Origin: Streptomyces sp. NBC_01451
GTDB lineage: Bacteria > Actinomycetota > Actinomycetes > Streptomycetales > Streptomycetaceae
Reading direction: 5' to 3'
DNA length: 64,000 nt
Assembly (NCBI RefSeq): GCF_036227485.1
Contig: NZ_CP109479.1
Location: 4,092,001 to 4,156,000, forward strand
Shown here: piece by piece, positions 27,555 to 35,998 of the stretch
Numbering within the stretch: position 1 is the first letter of the stretch
How the letters are laid out: each line of letters opens with the position of its first letter
Notes under the pieces: generated by a model
Databases searched by the model: none
Told to the model about the DNA's origin: nothing
The model's input: the letters and a program-made list of their open reading frames with translations, nothing else
Translations under genes and position numbers: made by a program

Positions 27555-28455
27555 GAGTCACGTCGAACCGGTACGCCGTGAAATCCCGTACCGGCCGATA
27601 ACCGAGTCGCTGGTAGAGGGCGTTGCTGGTCGGGTTCGCCGGATCGGTGAAGAGCAGCACCTCCGCCGCGCCCGCCGCACAAGCGGCCCGGCTCACCGCC
27701 ACGGTCACGGCTCCGGCGTACCCCCGACCGCGCAGGTGGAGCGGGGTGTAGACGTCCGCGAGCCGGACCGCGCCGACCAGCTGCGGGGCGGCACAGGCCA
27801 TGGACACGGGGGTGCCGTCGGGACTCTCCCAGAGGGTGATGCCGCCGTACGCGATGCGTTCGTCGGCCCAGCGGAGGCCTTCCTCCTCCGGGGGTGCGGG
27901 CATACCGACCTCCTCGGTGAACTCCCCGTACCAGCAAGCCAGTTGCTTCCGGTCGGCGGCGACCGCGACCCTGGCACGGCCGGGAGGGGCCGACTCGGGC
28001 GGGGTGAGGGCGGCGAGGCGGTACAGCCGCTGGCGGTTGTGCGGCGTGCCGGTGATCCCCGTACGGCGCCGCCAGGCCTCGGCAAAGGCGGCGGCTGTCT
28101 CGTGGACGGCACTGAAACCGGGCAGGGGCTCGTCGAGGCTCCCGAGGAAGGCCGCCAGATCCTCGGCCTCCGCCACGGTCAGGGGTGTGACGCTCAGCCT
28201 GGAGGGGAGCGGCATACGAAGGAAGGCAGCCGTCACCGCGCCCGCGCGCTCCAGGACGCCGAAGACCGGCTGCCTGGGCCCGGGCACCTGCGGTCCGTGC
28301 CTGCGCAGCTCGACGATCTTCCTCAACTGGTTGATGTGCAGGGCTGGTTGGGAGTGCAGGAAGCCACGGGCGCGGTGGAGCAACTCGTCGAGGTCAGCGA
28401 TGAGACGCCACTGTCCGGAGTGCTTGTCCTCAGGGTCGGAACTTGTGGAAGGCAT
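27532..28455 (-). CDS. GNAT-family N-acetyltransferase
   Basis: 307 aa. The acetyl-CoA binding core lies in the C-terminal half (GAVRLADVYTPLHLRGRGYAGAVTVAVSRAACAAGAAEVLLFTDPANPTSNALYQRLGYRPV). LRGRGYAG is the pyrophosphate-binding motif A and NALYQRLGY motif B. The N-terminal half is helical and resembles the double-GNAT-like Streptomyces proteins annotated only by this domain. It lies 3 bp downstream of the second acetyltransferase, so both probably share one mRNA reaching back to the DUF35 gene. Substrate unknown. Confidence 0.88.
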   Translation of the reverse strand: MPSTSSDPEDKHSGQWRLIADLDELLHRARGFLHSQPALHINQLRKIVELRRHGPQVPGPRQPVFGVLERAGAVTAAFLRMPLPSRLSVTPLTVAEAEDLAAFLGSLDEPLPGFSAVHETAAAFAEAWRRRTGITGTPHNRQRLYRLAALTPPESAPPGRARVAVAADRKQLACWYGEFTEEVGMPAPPEEEGLRWADERIAYGGITLWESPDGTPVSMACAAPQLVGAVRLADVYTPLHLRGRGYAGAVTVAVSRAACAAGAAEVLLFTDPANPTSNALYQRLGYRPVRDFTAYRFDVTPTATAAA

Positions 28456-28458
28456 ACC

Positions 28459-29121
28459 TCATGCTCCCGCGCCCTCCCCCGCCCCCTCGTCGGACTCCGG
28501 CTTCGGCTCCGGTCCCGGCTCGGGATCGGGGTCCTGGGCGATCCGTCCGTGCAGGTGCACGTCCCGGAAGACGTCCTGGCGTTGTTCCTCGAACATGGCG
28601 CCTCTCAGGGTTCCCTCGTACCGGAAGCCGCAGCGTTCGGCGACGCGGCAGGAGGCGTCGTGGCCGATGGCGTGGCCGAGTTGCAGACGGTTCAGGCCGA
28701 GGACGTCGAAGGCCCAGCGGGTGCCGAGGGCGAGGGCGCGGGTGGCGACGCGCCTGCCGCGGGCCTCGGGGAGGACCCAGTAGCCGATGTGGGCGTCGCG
28801 CATGAAGGGGTCTATGCCGTTGACGCCCAGGTGACCGAGTATCGCGCCGGTGACGACGTCCGTGACGCAGAAGGACACCCGGGTACCGTCCGCCGCGGTG
28901 CCGGAGCGGGTGCCGAGGGAGTCGCGGGCGCTGTCGAGGTCGGTGACCGGCTTCATCGGGGTGTTCCAGCGCCGGAAGTCCGGGTCGGTCAGGCCGCGCA
29001 GCCACGCGTCGACGTCGGTGTCCGAGTCCGCGCGCCACTGCCGCAACCGGAGTCCGTCGCCGAGCAGCTCGGGAAACTCGGGGACGGGGTGGGTGAGGGA
29101 CCGCTCATGGATATGGGCCAT
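28459..29121 (-). CDS. RimJ/RimL-type GNAT acetyltransferase
   Basis: This 220-aa RimJ-like GNAT domain has GDGLRLRQWRADSDTDV, IGYWVLPEARGRRVATRALALGTRWAF (acetyl-CoA loop) and HDASCRVAERCGFRYEGTLR. The C-terminal 20 residues are a Pro/Glu/Asp-rich tail (DPDPEPGPEPKPES). Its ATG shares one base with the stop of the DUF35 gene, implying translational coupling. Members acetylate protein N-termini or small amines. Its link to the acyl-CoA regulon may be only positional. Confidence 0.88.
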   Translation of the reverse strand: MAHIHERSLTHPVPEFPELLGDGLRLRQWRADSDTDVDAWLRGLTDPDFRRWNTPMKPVTDLDSARDSLGTRSGTAADGTRVSFCVTDVVTGAILGHLGVNGIDPFMRDAHIGYWVLPEARGRRVATRALALGTRWAFDVLGLNRLQLGHAIGHDASCRVAERCGFRYEGTLRGAMFEEQRQDVFRDVHLHGRIAQDPDPEPGPEPKPESDEGAGEGAGA

Positions 29122-29585
29122 CAGCCCATTGAAGCCCGTACGGCTGTACGACTCCCACCCCTGGGGCGGAAGACGGGCACACCCTCCCGAAAAGCCACCT
29201 CCAGCCCCATCCCGACCCCCAGCTCCCCCTCCGCACCGTCCACCACCTCGGTCATCATCCGGGGCCCCTCGTCGAGGTCGACGACGGCGGCCACGTACGG
29301 CGTGCGCTCCCCGAAGGGCGGCAGGTCGTTACGGTGCACGACGGACCAGGTGTAGAGCGTGGCCAGCCCGCTCGCGGTCTCCCACGTCACGTCCTCGCTC
29401 CAGCAGTACGGGCAGAACTCCCGGGGATAGTGATGAGCCCGCCCGCAGCCCCCGCAACGCCGTACGAGCAGCCGCCCCTCGGCCGCCGCGTCCCAGTAGG
29501 GCCGTGTGAAGGCATCGACCTCGGGGATGTCGAACCGGCCTCTGTCCGCGCCCACGCCCGTGCCCGTACTCACGCCCATGCCCAC
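29121..29585 (-). CDS. OB-fold zinc-ribbon DUF35 protein, likely partner of the thiolase-fold aldolase
   Basis: 154 aa. The N-terminal helix (DVDAFTRPYWDAAAEGRLLV-like) is followed by a rubredoxin-like zinc ribbon with Cys44, Cys47, Cys58 and Cys61 (CGGCG...CPYC) and an OB fold (ASGLATLYTWSVVHRNDLPPF, YVAAVVDLDEGPRMMTEVVD). In steroid-degrading actinobacteria a DUF35 protein or domain (ChsH2) is required for Ltp2 aldolase activity, so this is probably the partner of the product of 21225-22394. It is the first gene of a three-gene operon with palindrome C upstream. Confidence 0.88.
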   Translation of the reverse strand: MGMGVSTGTGVGADRGRFDIPEVDAFTRPYWDAAAEGRLLVRRCGGCGRAHHYPREFCPYCWSEDVTWETASGLATLYTWSVVHRNDLPPFGERTPYVAAVVDLDEGPRMMTEVVDGAEGELGVGMGLEVAFREGVPVFRPRGGSRTAVRASMG

Positions 29586-29608
29586 GGCCCCCTGCCGATC
29601 GCTGTCAC

Positions 29609-29623
29609 CTGACGGTGCGTCAG
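29609..29623. promoter_or_regulatory. Regulon palindrome, site C
   Basis: CTGACGGTGCGTCAG is a full match with perfect TGACG/CGTCA arms, 24 bp before the DUF35 start and in the divergent promoter with the FAD monooxygenase. Confidence 0.85.
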
Positions 29624-29767
29624 TTCAGTATGGCCTCACCGAGCCCCCACAACCAGGCCTCCCGCGTCACCGGCCCCACCCTCCTCCCCCACCGCCGTGA
29701 TCAATCCGCAACCGATTCCGGTCTTGCCCGAGACCCAACAAGTGAGCAGGTGCATACGCTCAGGCAC

Positions 29768-30943
29768 ATGGCCGACTCACCGACTTCGTCACCGTCAACG
29801 ACCGACCCCGTGTACGTCATCGGCGGCGGACCCGGTGGTCTCGCCGTCGCGTACGCGCTGCGGGCCCAGGGCGTGCGGGCCGTCGTGCTGGAGCGGGGCG
29901 ATCGGGTCGGGTCGTCCTGGCGGCGGCACTACGACCGGCTGCACCTGCACACCACCCGGCGGCTGTCCTCGCTGCCGGGGCTGGCGATGCCGCGCTCGTT
30001 CGGGCGGTGGGTGGCCCGGGACGACGTGGTCCGGTACCTGGAGAAGTACGCCGAGTACCACGAGCTGGAGGTCGTCACCGGCGTCGAGGTGTCCCGGGTC
30101 GAGCGGACCGCCGACGGCACCGGCTGGCTGCTGCACGCCACCGGCGGGCGCGAGCTGACCGGCAGCGCCGTCGTCGTCGCCACCGGGACCAACCACACAC
30201 CCCGGATCCCCGAGTGGTCCGGGCGCGACGCCTACCGCGGCGAGCTGCTGCACGCCGCCCAGTACCGCAACCCCGAGCCCTACGCCGGCCGTGACGTCCT
30301 CGTCGTCGGGATCGGCAACACCGGCGCCGAGATCGCCGTCGACCTGGTGGAGGGCGGGGCCTCACGGGTACGGCTGTCGGTGCGCACCGCCCCGCACATC
30401 GTGCGGCGGTCCACGGCCGGCTGGGCGGCCCAGTTCACGGGCATCCTCGTACGACGGCTGCCGGTGCGCCTCGTCGACCGGCTCGCCGGGCCGATGGCCA
30501 AGGTGAGCGTGCCCGACCTGTCGGCGCACGGGCTGCCCCGCCCCGACACCGGGCTGTACTCGCGCGTCACCGCCGGCTCGATCCCCGTCCAGGACGTCGG
30601 CCTCATCGACGCCGTCCGCAAGGGACGGGTCGAGATCGTGGCCGCCGTCGAGGGCTTCGAGGACGGCAAGGTCGTCCTCGCCGACGGCGGGCGCCTCGAA
30701 CCGGACGCCGTCATCGCCGCCACCGGATACCTCCGGGGCCTGGAAGGCCTCGTCGGCCACCTCGACGTACTCGACGCCCGCGGCAAGCCGGTCGTCCACG
30801 GGGCCCGTTCCCCGAAAAACGCGCCAGGGCTCTTCTTTCAGGGCTACACCAACCCCATCAGCGGCATGTTCCGGGAAATGGCGATCGACGCGGTACGCAT
30901 CGCGAAGGCGGTCGCACGACAGCAGTCCGCCGCCGCGAAGTAG
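29768..30943 (+). CDS. Flavin-containing monooxygenase (FMO/YUCCA-like)
   Basis: 391 aa. The N-terminal FAD motif GGGPGGLAVAYAL is followed by the NADPH motif VVGIGNTGAEIAVDLVEGG and the ATGTNHTPRIPEW and ATGY stretches of class B flavoprotein monooxygenases. Compare VYVIGGGPGG...GSSWRRHYDRLHLHTTRR, typical of the YUCCA-like group. ATG 29768 begins the conserved sequence. Class B enzymes do Baeyer-Villiger or heteroatom oxidation and use their own NADPH, so it does not need the flavin reductase at 34396. It belongs to the site C divergon. Likely role: oxygenation of a ring or ketone intermediate (inference). Confidence 0.9.
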   Translation: MADSPTSSPSTTDPVYVIGGGPGGLAVAYALRAQGVRAVVLERGDRVGSSWRRHYDRLHLHTTRRLSSLPGLAMPRSFGRWVARDDVVRYLEKYAEYHELEVVTGVEVSRVERTADGTGWLLHATGGRELTGSAVVVATGTNHTPRIPEWSGRDAYRGELLHAAQYRNPEPYAGRDVLVVGIGNTGAEIAVDLVEGGASRVRLSVRTAPHIVRRSTAGWAAQFTGILVRRLPVRLVDRLAGPMAKVSVPDLSAHGLPRPDTGLYSRVTAGSIPVQDVGLIDAVRKGRVEIVAAVEGFEDGKVVLADGGRLEPDAVIAATGYLRGLEGLVGHLDVLDARGKPVVHGARSPKNAPGLFFQGYTNPISGMFREMAIDAVRIAKAVARQQSAAAK

Positions 30944-31110
30944 GCGGACCTCGCACGGCCCGCACCTCCGACGCCCCTGCGACGGGTCCCCGGTGGGTCC
31001 CCGGTGCGCCTCCGGTAGGCCTTTGCCGCCTCTCCGCCGCCTACGGATTGACCACCGGCTCGGTCGAGCCGATCGCGGTCGCCGCAAAGAAGTTCCCCGC
31101 ACGCCCGTTC

Positions 31111-31125
31111 CTGACGGAGTGTCAG
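31111..31125. promoter_or_regulatory. Regulon palindrome, site D
   Basis: CTGACGGAGTGTCAG, one arm mismatch, 58 bp before the acyl-CoA synthetase start. Confidence 0.75.
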
Positions 31126-31134
31126 TTCAGTAAC

Positions 31135-31149
31135 CTGACACTGCGTCAG
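31135..31149. promoter_or_regulatory. Regulon palindrome, site E
   Basis: CTGACACTGCGTCAG, one arm mismatch, centred 24 bp downstream of site D. The tandem pair suggests cooperative binding. Confidence 0.78.
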
Positions 31150-31182
31150 TTAATTGGCTGTCACACAGGAGCGGGCGGACCG

Positions 31183-33456
31183 ATGCTTGGATCAACCCAC
31201 GGCACCCTCACCACCGACTCCCGCCGGGCCCGGGTCATCGCCTGCGGCGAGCAGCCCTCGCCGGTCGTGCACGGCAGGCCCGCCGATGTCGACGACCTCG
31301 ACGTCAGCGGCCGACCACTGTACGCCGGCGTGCCCGATCTCGACCGCTTCTTCCGGCCCGAGTCCCTGGCGGTGGTCGGTGCCTCGGACGCCGAGGGGCG
31401 GCCGAACACCGGTATCACCCGGCAGTTGCTGGCGTGGGCCGAGCGGGTCGGTGCCCGGCTGCACCCGGTGCACCCGACCCGCGAGGCCGTCTTCGGCATA
31501 CCCTGCTTCCCCTCCGTCGCCGACCTGCCCGAGCAGATCGATCTCGCCGTGCTCCTGGTCGCCGACCCCCTTCCCGTGATCGAGCAACTCGCCGAGGCCA
31601 AGGTGAAGTTCGCCGTCGCCTTCGCCTCCGGGTTCGCGGAGACGGGTGAGGCGGGCGCGGAGGCACAGGCCCGCCTGTCCGCCGCCGTGCGCCGCTCCGG
31701 CATCCGTCTCCTCGGCCCGAACACCAACCTCAACGCCTTCGAGAACTTCCGCGAGGACCTCGACGGCCCCGCGATCGCCCTGATCACCCAGTCCGGCCAC
31801 CAGGGCCGGCCGGTCTTCGCCCTCCAGGAACTCGGCATCCGTCTCTCCCACTGGGCTCCCACCGGCAACGAGGCCGATCTGGAGACCGCCGACTTCATCT
31901 CCTACTTCTCCGAGCGGCCCGAGGTGGGCGCCATCGCCTGCTACGTCGAGGGCCTGAAGGACGGCCGCTCCTTTCTCCTCGCCGCCGACCGGGCCGCCCG
32001 GCGCGGAGTACCCGTCGTCGCGGTCAAGGTGGGCCGCACCGAGACCGGCGCCCGCACCGCCGCCTCCCACACCGGCAAACTGACCGGCGCCGACAGGGTG
32101 GTGGACGCGGCGATGCGGCAGTACGGGGTGATCCGCGTCGACGGACTCGACCAACTCCAGGACACCTCGGCCCTGTTGGCCCGCGCCCGCCGACCGCTCG
32201 CCGACGGGGTCGCCGTCTATTCGATCTCGGGCGGCACGGGCGCGCACTTCGCGGACCTGGCCACCGAGGCCGGGCTGAACCTGCCTCAGCTGTCCGCCGC
32301 CAAGCAGGCCGAACTGCACGAGTGGATACCCGGCTACCTGAACGTGGCCAACCCGATCGACAGCGGGGGCCATCCCGTCGGCGACTGGCGCGGTCGGAAG
32401 ATCATCGACGCGATCCTCGCCGACCCCGCGGTGGGCGTCCTGGTCTGCCCCATCACCGGTCCCTTCCCCCCGATGAGCGACAAGCTCGCGCAGGACCTCG
32501 TGGACGCGGCCGAGCAGACGGACAAGCTGGTGTGCGTGATCTGGGGCTCGCCGGTCGGCACGGAGGCGGCCTACCGCGAGACCCTGCTCGGCTCCTCCCG
32601 GGTGGCGACCTTCCGCACGTTCGCGAACTGCGTGACGGCTGTGCGCGCCCACCTCGACCACGCCCGGTTCACCGCCTCCTACCGCTCCCCCTTCGACGAG
32701 GCCCCGCGCACCCCGTCGCCCAGTTTCCGCAAGGCGCGGGCGCTGATGCGGCCGGGCGAGGCGCTGAGCGAGCACGCCGCCAAGCTGCTGCTGCGCGCGT
32801 ACGGGATCCGCGTGCCGCGCGAGCAGTTGGTGACCAGCGCGGCGGCGGCCGTCCGGGCGGCGGGGCTGGTGGGTTACCCGGTGGTGATGAAGGCGTCGGG
32901 CGGCCAGATCGCGCACAAGACGGAACTCGGGCTGGTGAAGATCGGGCTGACCTCGGCCAGCCAGGTCCGGGACGCCTATCGCGAGCTGACCGACATCGCC
33001 CGCTACGAGGGCGTCGACCTGGACGGCGTACTCGTGTGCCAGATGGTCGAGCGGGGCGTCGAGATGGTCGTCGGCGTCACGCACGACGACCTGTTCGGCC
33101 CGACGGTGACGGTGGGGCTCGGGGGCGTGCTCGTGGAGGTGCTCCAGGACACCGCCGTACGCGTGCCGCCCTTCGGTGAGGTGCAGGCGCGGGACATGCT
33201 GACGGAGTTGCGCGGGCGTGCCCTGCTCGACGGGGTCCGGGGGCGCCCCCCGGCCGACCTGGACGCGCTCGTCGAGGTCGTCCTGCGGGTGCAGCGCATG
33301 GCGCTGGAACTCGGGGACGAGCTGGCGGAGCTCGACATCAACCCGCTGATGGTGCTGCCCAGGGGCCAGGGAGCGGTGGCGCTGGACGCGCTGGCGGTGT
33401 GCGGGCCGGGCCCGGACGGCCCGCACGGCCAGGTCCTGAGCCAGCCGCCGCTCTAG
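31183..33456 (+). CDS. ADP-forming acyl-CoA synthetase (acetate--CoA ligase family)
   Basis: 757 aa with fused CoA-binding, succinyl-CoA-synthetase-like and ATP-grasp domains. The N-terminal CoA-binding part is SLAVVGASDAEGRPNTGI (about 61-78). The candidate phosphorylated histidine is His296 in SHTGKLTG. The C-terminal ATP-grasp is YPVVMKASGGQIAHKTELGLVKIGL and ELDINPLMVLPRG. It activates a carboxylate using ATP with release of ADP and phosphate. ATG 31183 with AGGAG about 11 bases upstream was preferred over earlier in-frame codons that lie in the operator region. It starts an operon with the enoyl-CoA hydratase, under palindromes D and E. Confidence 0.92.
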   Translation: MLGSTHGTLTTDSRRARVIACGEQPSPVVHGRPADVDDLDVSGRPLYAGVPDLDRFFRPESLAVVGASDAEGRPNTGITRQLLAWAERVGARLHPVHPTREAVFGIPCFPSVADLPEQIDLAVLLVADPLPVIEQLAEAKVKFAVAFASGFAETGEAGAEAQARLSAAVRRSGIRLLGPNTNLNAFENFREDLDGPAIALITQSGHQGRPVFALQELGIRLSHWAPTGNEADLETADFISYFSERPEVGAIACYVEGLKDGRSFLLAADRAARRGVPVVAVKVGRTETGARTAASHTGKLTGADRVVDAAMRQYGVIRVDGLDQLQDTSALLARARRPLADGVAVYSISGGTGAHFADLATEAGLNLPQLSAAKQAELHEWIPGYLNVANPIDSGGHPVGDWRGRKIIDAILADPAVGVLVCPITGPFPPMSDKLAQDLVDAAEQTDKLVCVIWGSPVGTEAAYRETLLGSSRVATFRTFANCVTAVRAHLDHARFTASYRSPFDEAPRTPSPSFRKARALMRPGEALSEHAAKLLLRAYGIRVPREQLVTSAAAAVRAAGLVGYPVVMKASGGQIAHKTELGLVKIGLTSASQVRDAYRELTDIARYEGVDLDGVLVCQMVERGVEMVVGVTHDDLFGPTVTVGLGGVLVEVLQDTAVRVPPFGEVQARDMLTELRGRALLDGVRGRPPADLDALVEVVLRVQRMALELGDELAELDINPLMVLPRGQGAVALDALAVCGPGPDGPHGQVLSQPPL

Positions 33457-33520
33457 CCGCAGCACCGGCCACAGCACTCGCCACAGCACCGGCCGCCGTA
33501 GGAAACGGAGCAGCACCCCC

Positions 33521-34354
33521 ATGACTTCCTCCCCCGAAGAACCCGGTACGCCCGAAAAATCCGTTGAGTCATTGGTACTGCACGCCACTGACAATCACGT
33601 CTCGTGGATCACCCTCAACCGCCCCGAATCCCTCAACGCCATCACACCTGACCAGCGAGAACGCCTCATCCAGCTTTTCTCGGACGCCTCCGCCGACCCC
33701 GCAGTACGAGCCGTCGTCCTCACCGGCACGGGCCGGGGCTTCTGCACGGGTGCGGATCTGCGAGGAGGCGGGCAGGGCGCCGGAGAGCGGGTCGCCGGTG
33801 ACGTGGCCCGTGTCATCCGGCTCGGCGCCCAGCGCCTGATCTCCGCCGTCCTCGACTGCGAGAAGCCGGTCATCGCCGCCGTGAACGGTACGGCGGCCGG
33901 CCTCGGCGCCCATCTGGCCCTCGCCTGCGACCTGGTACTGGCCGCCGAACAGGCCCGGTTCATCGAGGTGTTCGTGCGCCGGGGGCTGGTCCCCGACGGC
34001 GGCGGCGCGTACCTCCTCCCCCGCCTGATCGGCCCCCAGCGCGCGAAGGAGCTGATGTTCTTCGGCGACGCGCTGACCGCCCCGGACGCCGAACGCCTGG
34101 GCCTGGTAAACCGGGTCGTCCCGGCCGAGGACCTCCACAAGACGGCCCGCGAATGGGCGGAGCGCCTCGCCACCGGCCCGACCCGCGCCCTCGCCCTCAC
34201 CAAGCAGCTCGTCAACGCCTCCCTCGACTCCGACCGCGCGACCGCCTTCGCCGCCGAGGCCACCGCCCAGGAGATCAACATGACGACGGCGGACGCGAGG
34301 GAAGGGGTCGCGAGCTTCGTGGAACGGCGGAGTCCGCGCTACGGCGGGAGCTGA
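33521..34354 (+). CDS. Enoyl-CoA hydratase/isomerase
   Basis: This 277-aa crotonase-fold protein includes WITLNRPESLNAITPDQRERL, the oxyanion-hole segment GRGFCTGADLRGGG, and AAVNGTAAGLGAHLALACDLVLA, where the first catalytic Glu of canonical hydratases is replaced by His (GAHLAL). The second site reads VPDGGGAYLLPRLIG, an Asp. This PaaG-like pattern fits isomerase or non-canonical hydratase activity. It lies 64 bp after the synthetase, in the same direction and probably the same transcript. Confidence 0.9.
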   Translation: MTSSPEEPGTPEKSVESLVLHATDNHVSWITLNRPESLNAITPDQRERLIQLFSDASADPAVRAVVLTGTGRGFCTGADLRGGGQGAGERVAGDVARVIRLGAQRLISAVLDCEKPVIAAVNGTAAGLGAHLALACDLVLAAEQARFIEVFVRRGLVPDGGGAYLLPRLIGPQRAKELMFFGDALTAPDAERLGLVNRVVPAEDLHKTAREWAERLATGPTRALALTKQLVNASLDSDRATAFAAEATAQEINMTTADAREGVASFVERRSPRYGGS

Positions 34355-34375
34355 CAGCCTTGCGGGGCTTCACTT

Positions 34376-34390
34376 CTGACGCTCCGTCAG
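34376..34390. promoter_or_regulatory. Regulon palindrome, site F
   Basis: CTGACGCTCCGTCAG has perfect arms and ends 5 bp before the chosen ATG of the flavin reductase gene. That implies either a leaderless or very short leader, or a later start codon. Confidence 0.82.
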
Positions 34391-34395
34391 TTCCA

Positions 34396-35058
34396 ATGGA
34401 ACCTATGTTGGGACAAGCGGGAATGGCGGCGGCTGCCGTCCGGTATCTCAGGTCTGCCGGGGCACCGACGGTGGCGCCCACGGTCGCGGGGCCCGTCGAG
34501 GCGCTGCCCCGGCCGGACTTACGGGCCGTCGGCGAGGACGAGCGGGCACCGGTCGCCCCGGCCGAATTCCGGCGCGTACTGGGGAACTTCGCGACCGGTG
34601 TCACCGTCGTCACCGCACCGGCAGCCGAAGGCGAGACCTCGCCCGCCGGCTTCGCCTGCCAGTCCTTCGCCGCTCTCTCCCTCGACCCGCCCCTGGTGGT
34701 CTTCATGGTCGGGCGTACGTCGAGGACGTGGCCGCTCATCGCCCGCGCGGGCGTCTTCTGCGTCAACGTACTGGGCGACGGGCAGGGCGAGTTGTGCCGC
34801 GGGTTCGCGCGGAGCGGCGCCGACAAGTTCGCGGGCGTCGCGTACGACGCGGCGCCGGTCTCGGGCTCCCCGCGCCTCACGGGCGCCGCCGCCTGGATCG
34901 ACTGCACGATCCACGCCGTACACACGGGAGGCGACCACCTGATCGTCGTAGGCCGGGTGGAGGCGCTGGGGGCGGGGGACGACGAAGGCACTCCGCTGCT
35001 GTTCCACCGTGGGCGGTTCACCCGGCCCGTCGGCGAGCGGGACGTCCCCGGTCCATGA
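34396..35058 (+). CDS. Flavin reductase (HsaB-like, FMN-binding split barrel)
   Basis: 220 aa. The flavin reductase domain starts near residue 50 (FRRVLGNFATGVTVVTAPAAEG), followed by SPAGFACQSFAALSLDPPLVVFMVGRTSRTWPLIARAGVFCVNVLGDGQ and the C-terminal HLIVVGRVEALG. Family members supply reduced FMN or FAD to a separate two-component monooxygenase such as HsaA, which itself has an acyl-CoA-dehydrogenase fold, so one of the FadE-like proteins here could be its partner (inference). The start is ambiguous: in-frame ATGs at 34396, 34405 and 34423. Palindrome F lies immediately upstream. Confidence 0.88.
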   Translation: MEPMLGQAGMAAAAVRYLRSAGAPTVAPTVAGPVEALPRPDLRAVGEDERAPVAPAEFRRVLGNFATGVTVVTAPAAEGETSPAGFACQSFAALSLDPPLVVFMVGRTSRTWPLIARAGVFCVNVLGDGQGELCRGFARSGADKFAGVAYDAAPVSGSPRLTGAAAWIDCTIHAVHTGGDHLIVVGRVEALGAGDDEGTPLLFHRGRFTRPVGERDVPGP

Positions 35059-35135
35059 CCCGGGGATGACACCGCCGGGCGCGATCCGGTGGAAAACCGG
35101 TCGCTGTGGACCAGGGCACCTGGAACCATTTCGTC

Positions 35136-35888
35136 ATGAACACGGATCCCGTCGACCAAGCGCGGCGTCTCGCCCATGACCGTTTCCCCGATGCGCTCGC
35201 CGTGCTCCTCGCCGGGTCGACGGCGGCCGGACGGGCCACCGCCGGCAGTGACTTGGACATCGCGGTTCTGATCGAGGACGGTGGCGAGACCCACCGGGAG
35301 ACGATTCGGTTCGAGGGACGTGTCGTGGAGCTCTTCGTCCACACCCGTGCCGGTCTCGTGGAGCTCTTCGCGGTGGACGTCGCCGCACGCCGTGCCGTCC
35401 TCCTGAGCATGTACGCCGCCGGGATCGTCCTGGTCGATACGGACGGCGAGGCCGGGCGGGCCCGCGCCCTGGCCGAGGCGAACCTGCGGAAGGGCCCGCC
35501 GGCGCTGGAACCGGAGACGGTCGAGACGCGGAGGTACGGGCTGACGGACGCACTGGACGATCTCACCGACGCCGCCGACCGAATCGAGCGTCTGGCAGTG
35601 GCCGGGGTCGTGCTCGACGCAGCCGCCGACCTGCTCTGCGACCACCACCACGCCTGGATCGGCCGCGGGAAGTGGCTGCCGCGACGCCTGCTGGAGGCGG
35701 ACGCGGAGCGGGGGGCCGCCCTGCTGGAAGGCCACCTGCACCTGTGCGAGTCGGGAGACCCCGTCCGTATGATCGACGCGGCATCGGAGATCCTCGACCT
35801 GGTCGGCGGGCCTCTTCGGGAGGGCTATCGCCGCACCTGGCCCGGCGTCGTCGAGCCGGCTGCCGCTGCCGCCGCCCCCGGGCGTTGA
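35136..35888 (+). CDS. Nucleotidyltransferase-domain protein
   Basis: 250 aa. The N-terminal nucleotidyltransferase motif is LLAGSTAAGRATAGSDLDIAVL, with the GS and D-x-D metal-binding residues, and a third acidic residue in VVELFVHTR. The C-terminal helical domain (ALDDLTDAADRIERLAVAGVVLDAAADLLC, then HHAWIGRGKWLPRRL) resembles KNTase-C/HEPN-like helices of aminoglycoside nucleotidyltransferases. It may modify an antibiotic or a tRNA-like target, but no substrate can be assigned. An in-frame GTG at 35106 is the alternative start. It is outside the palindrome regulon. Confidence 0.82.
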   Translation: MNTDPVDQARRLAHDRFPDALAVLLAGSTAAGRATAGSDLDIAVLIEDGGETHRETIRFEGRVVELFVHTRAGLVELFAVDVAARRAVLLSMYAAGIVLVDTDGEAGRARALAEANLRKGPPALEPETVETRRYGLTDALDDLTDAADRIERLAVAGVVLDAAADLLCDHHHAWIGRGKWLPRRLLEADAERGAALLEGHLHLCESGDPVRMIDAASEILDLVGGPLREGYRRTWPGVVEPAAAAAAPGR

Positions 35889-35998
35889 CGGAGGCCGAGT
35901 CCCACCTGCCGCGCGGTCCCGGCTCACGGGGACGTGCGAAGATCTACGGGCCCTGCCGGGCCCCACCCCTGCCGCAGTAACGATTCCCCGGAGAGCCC

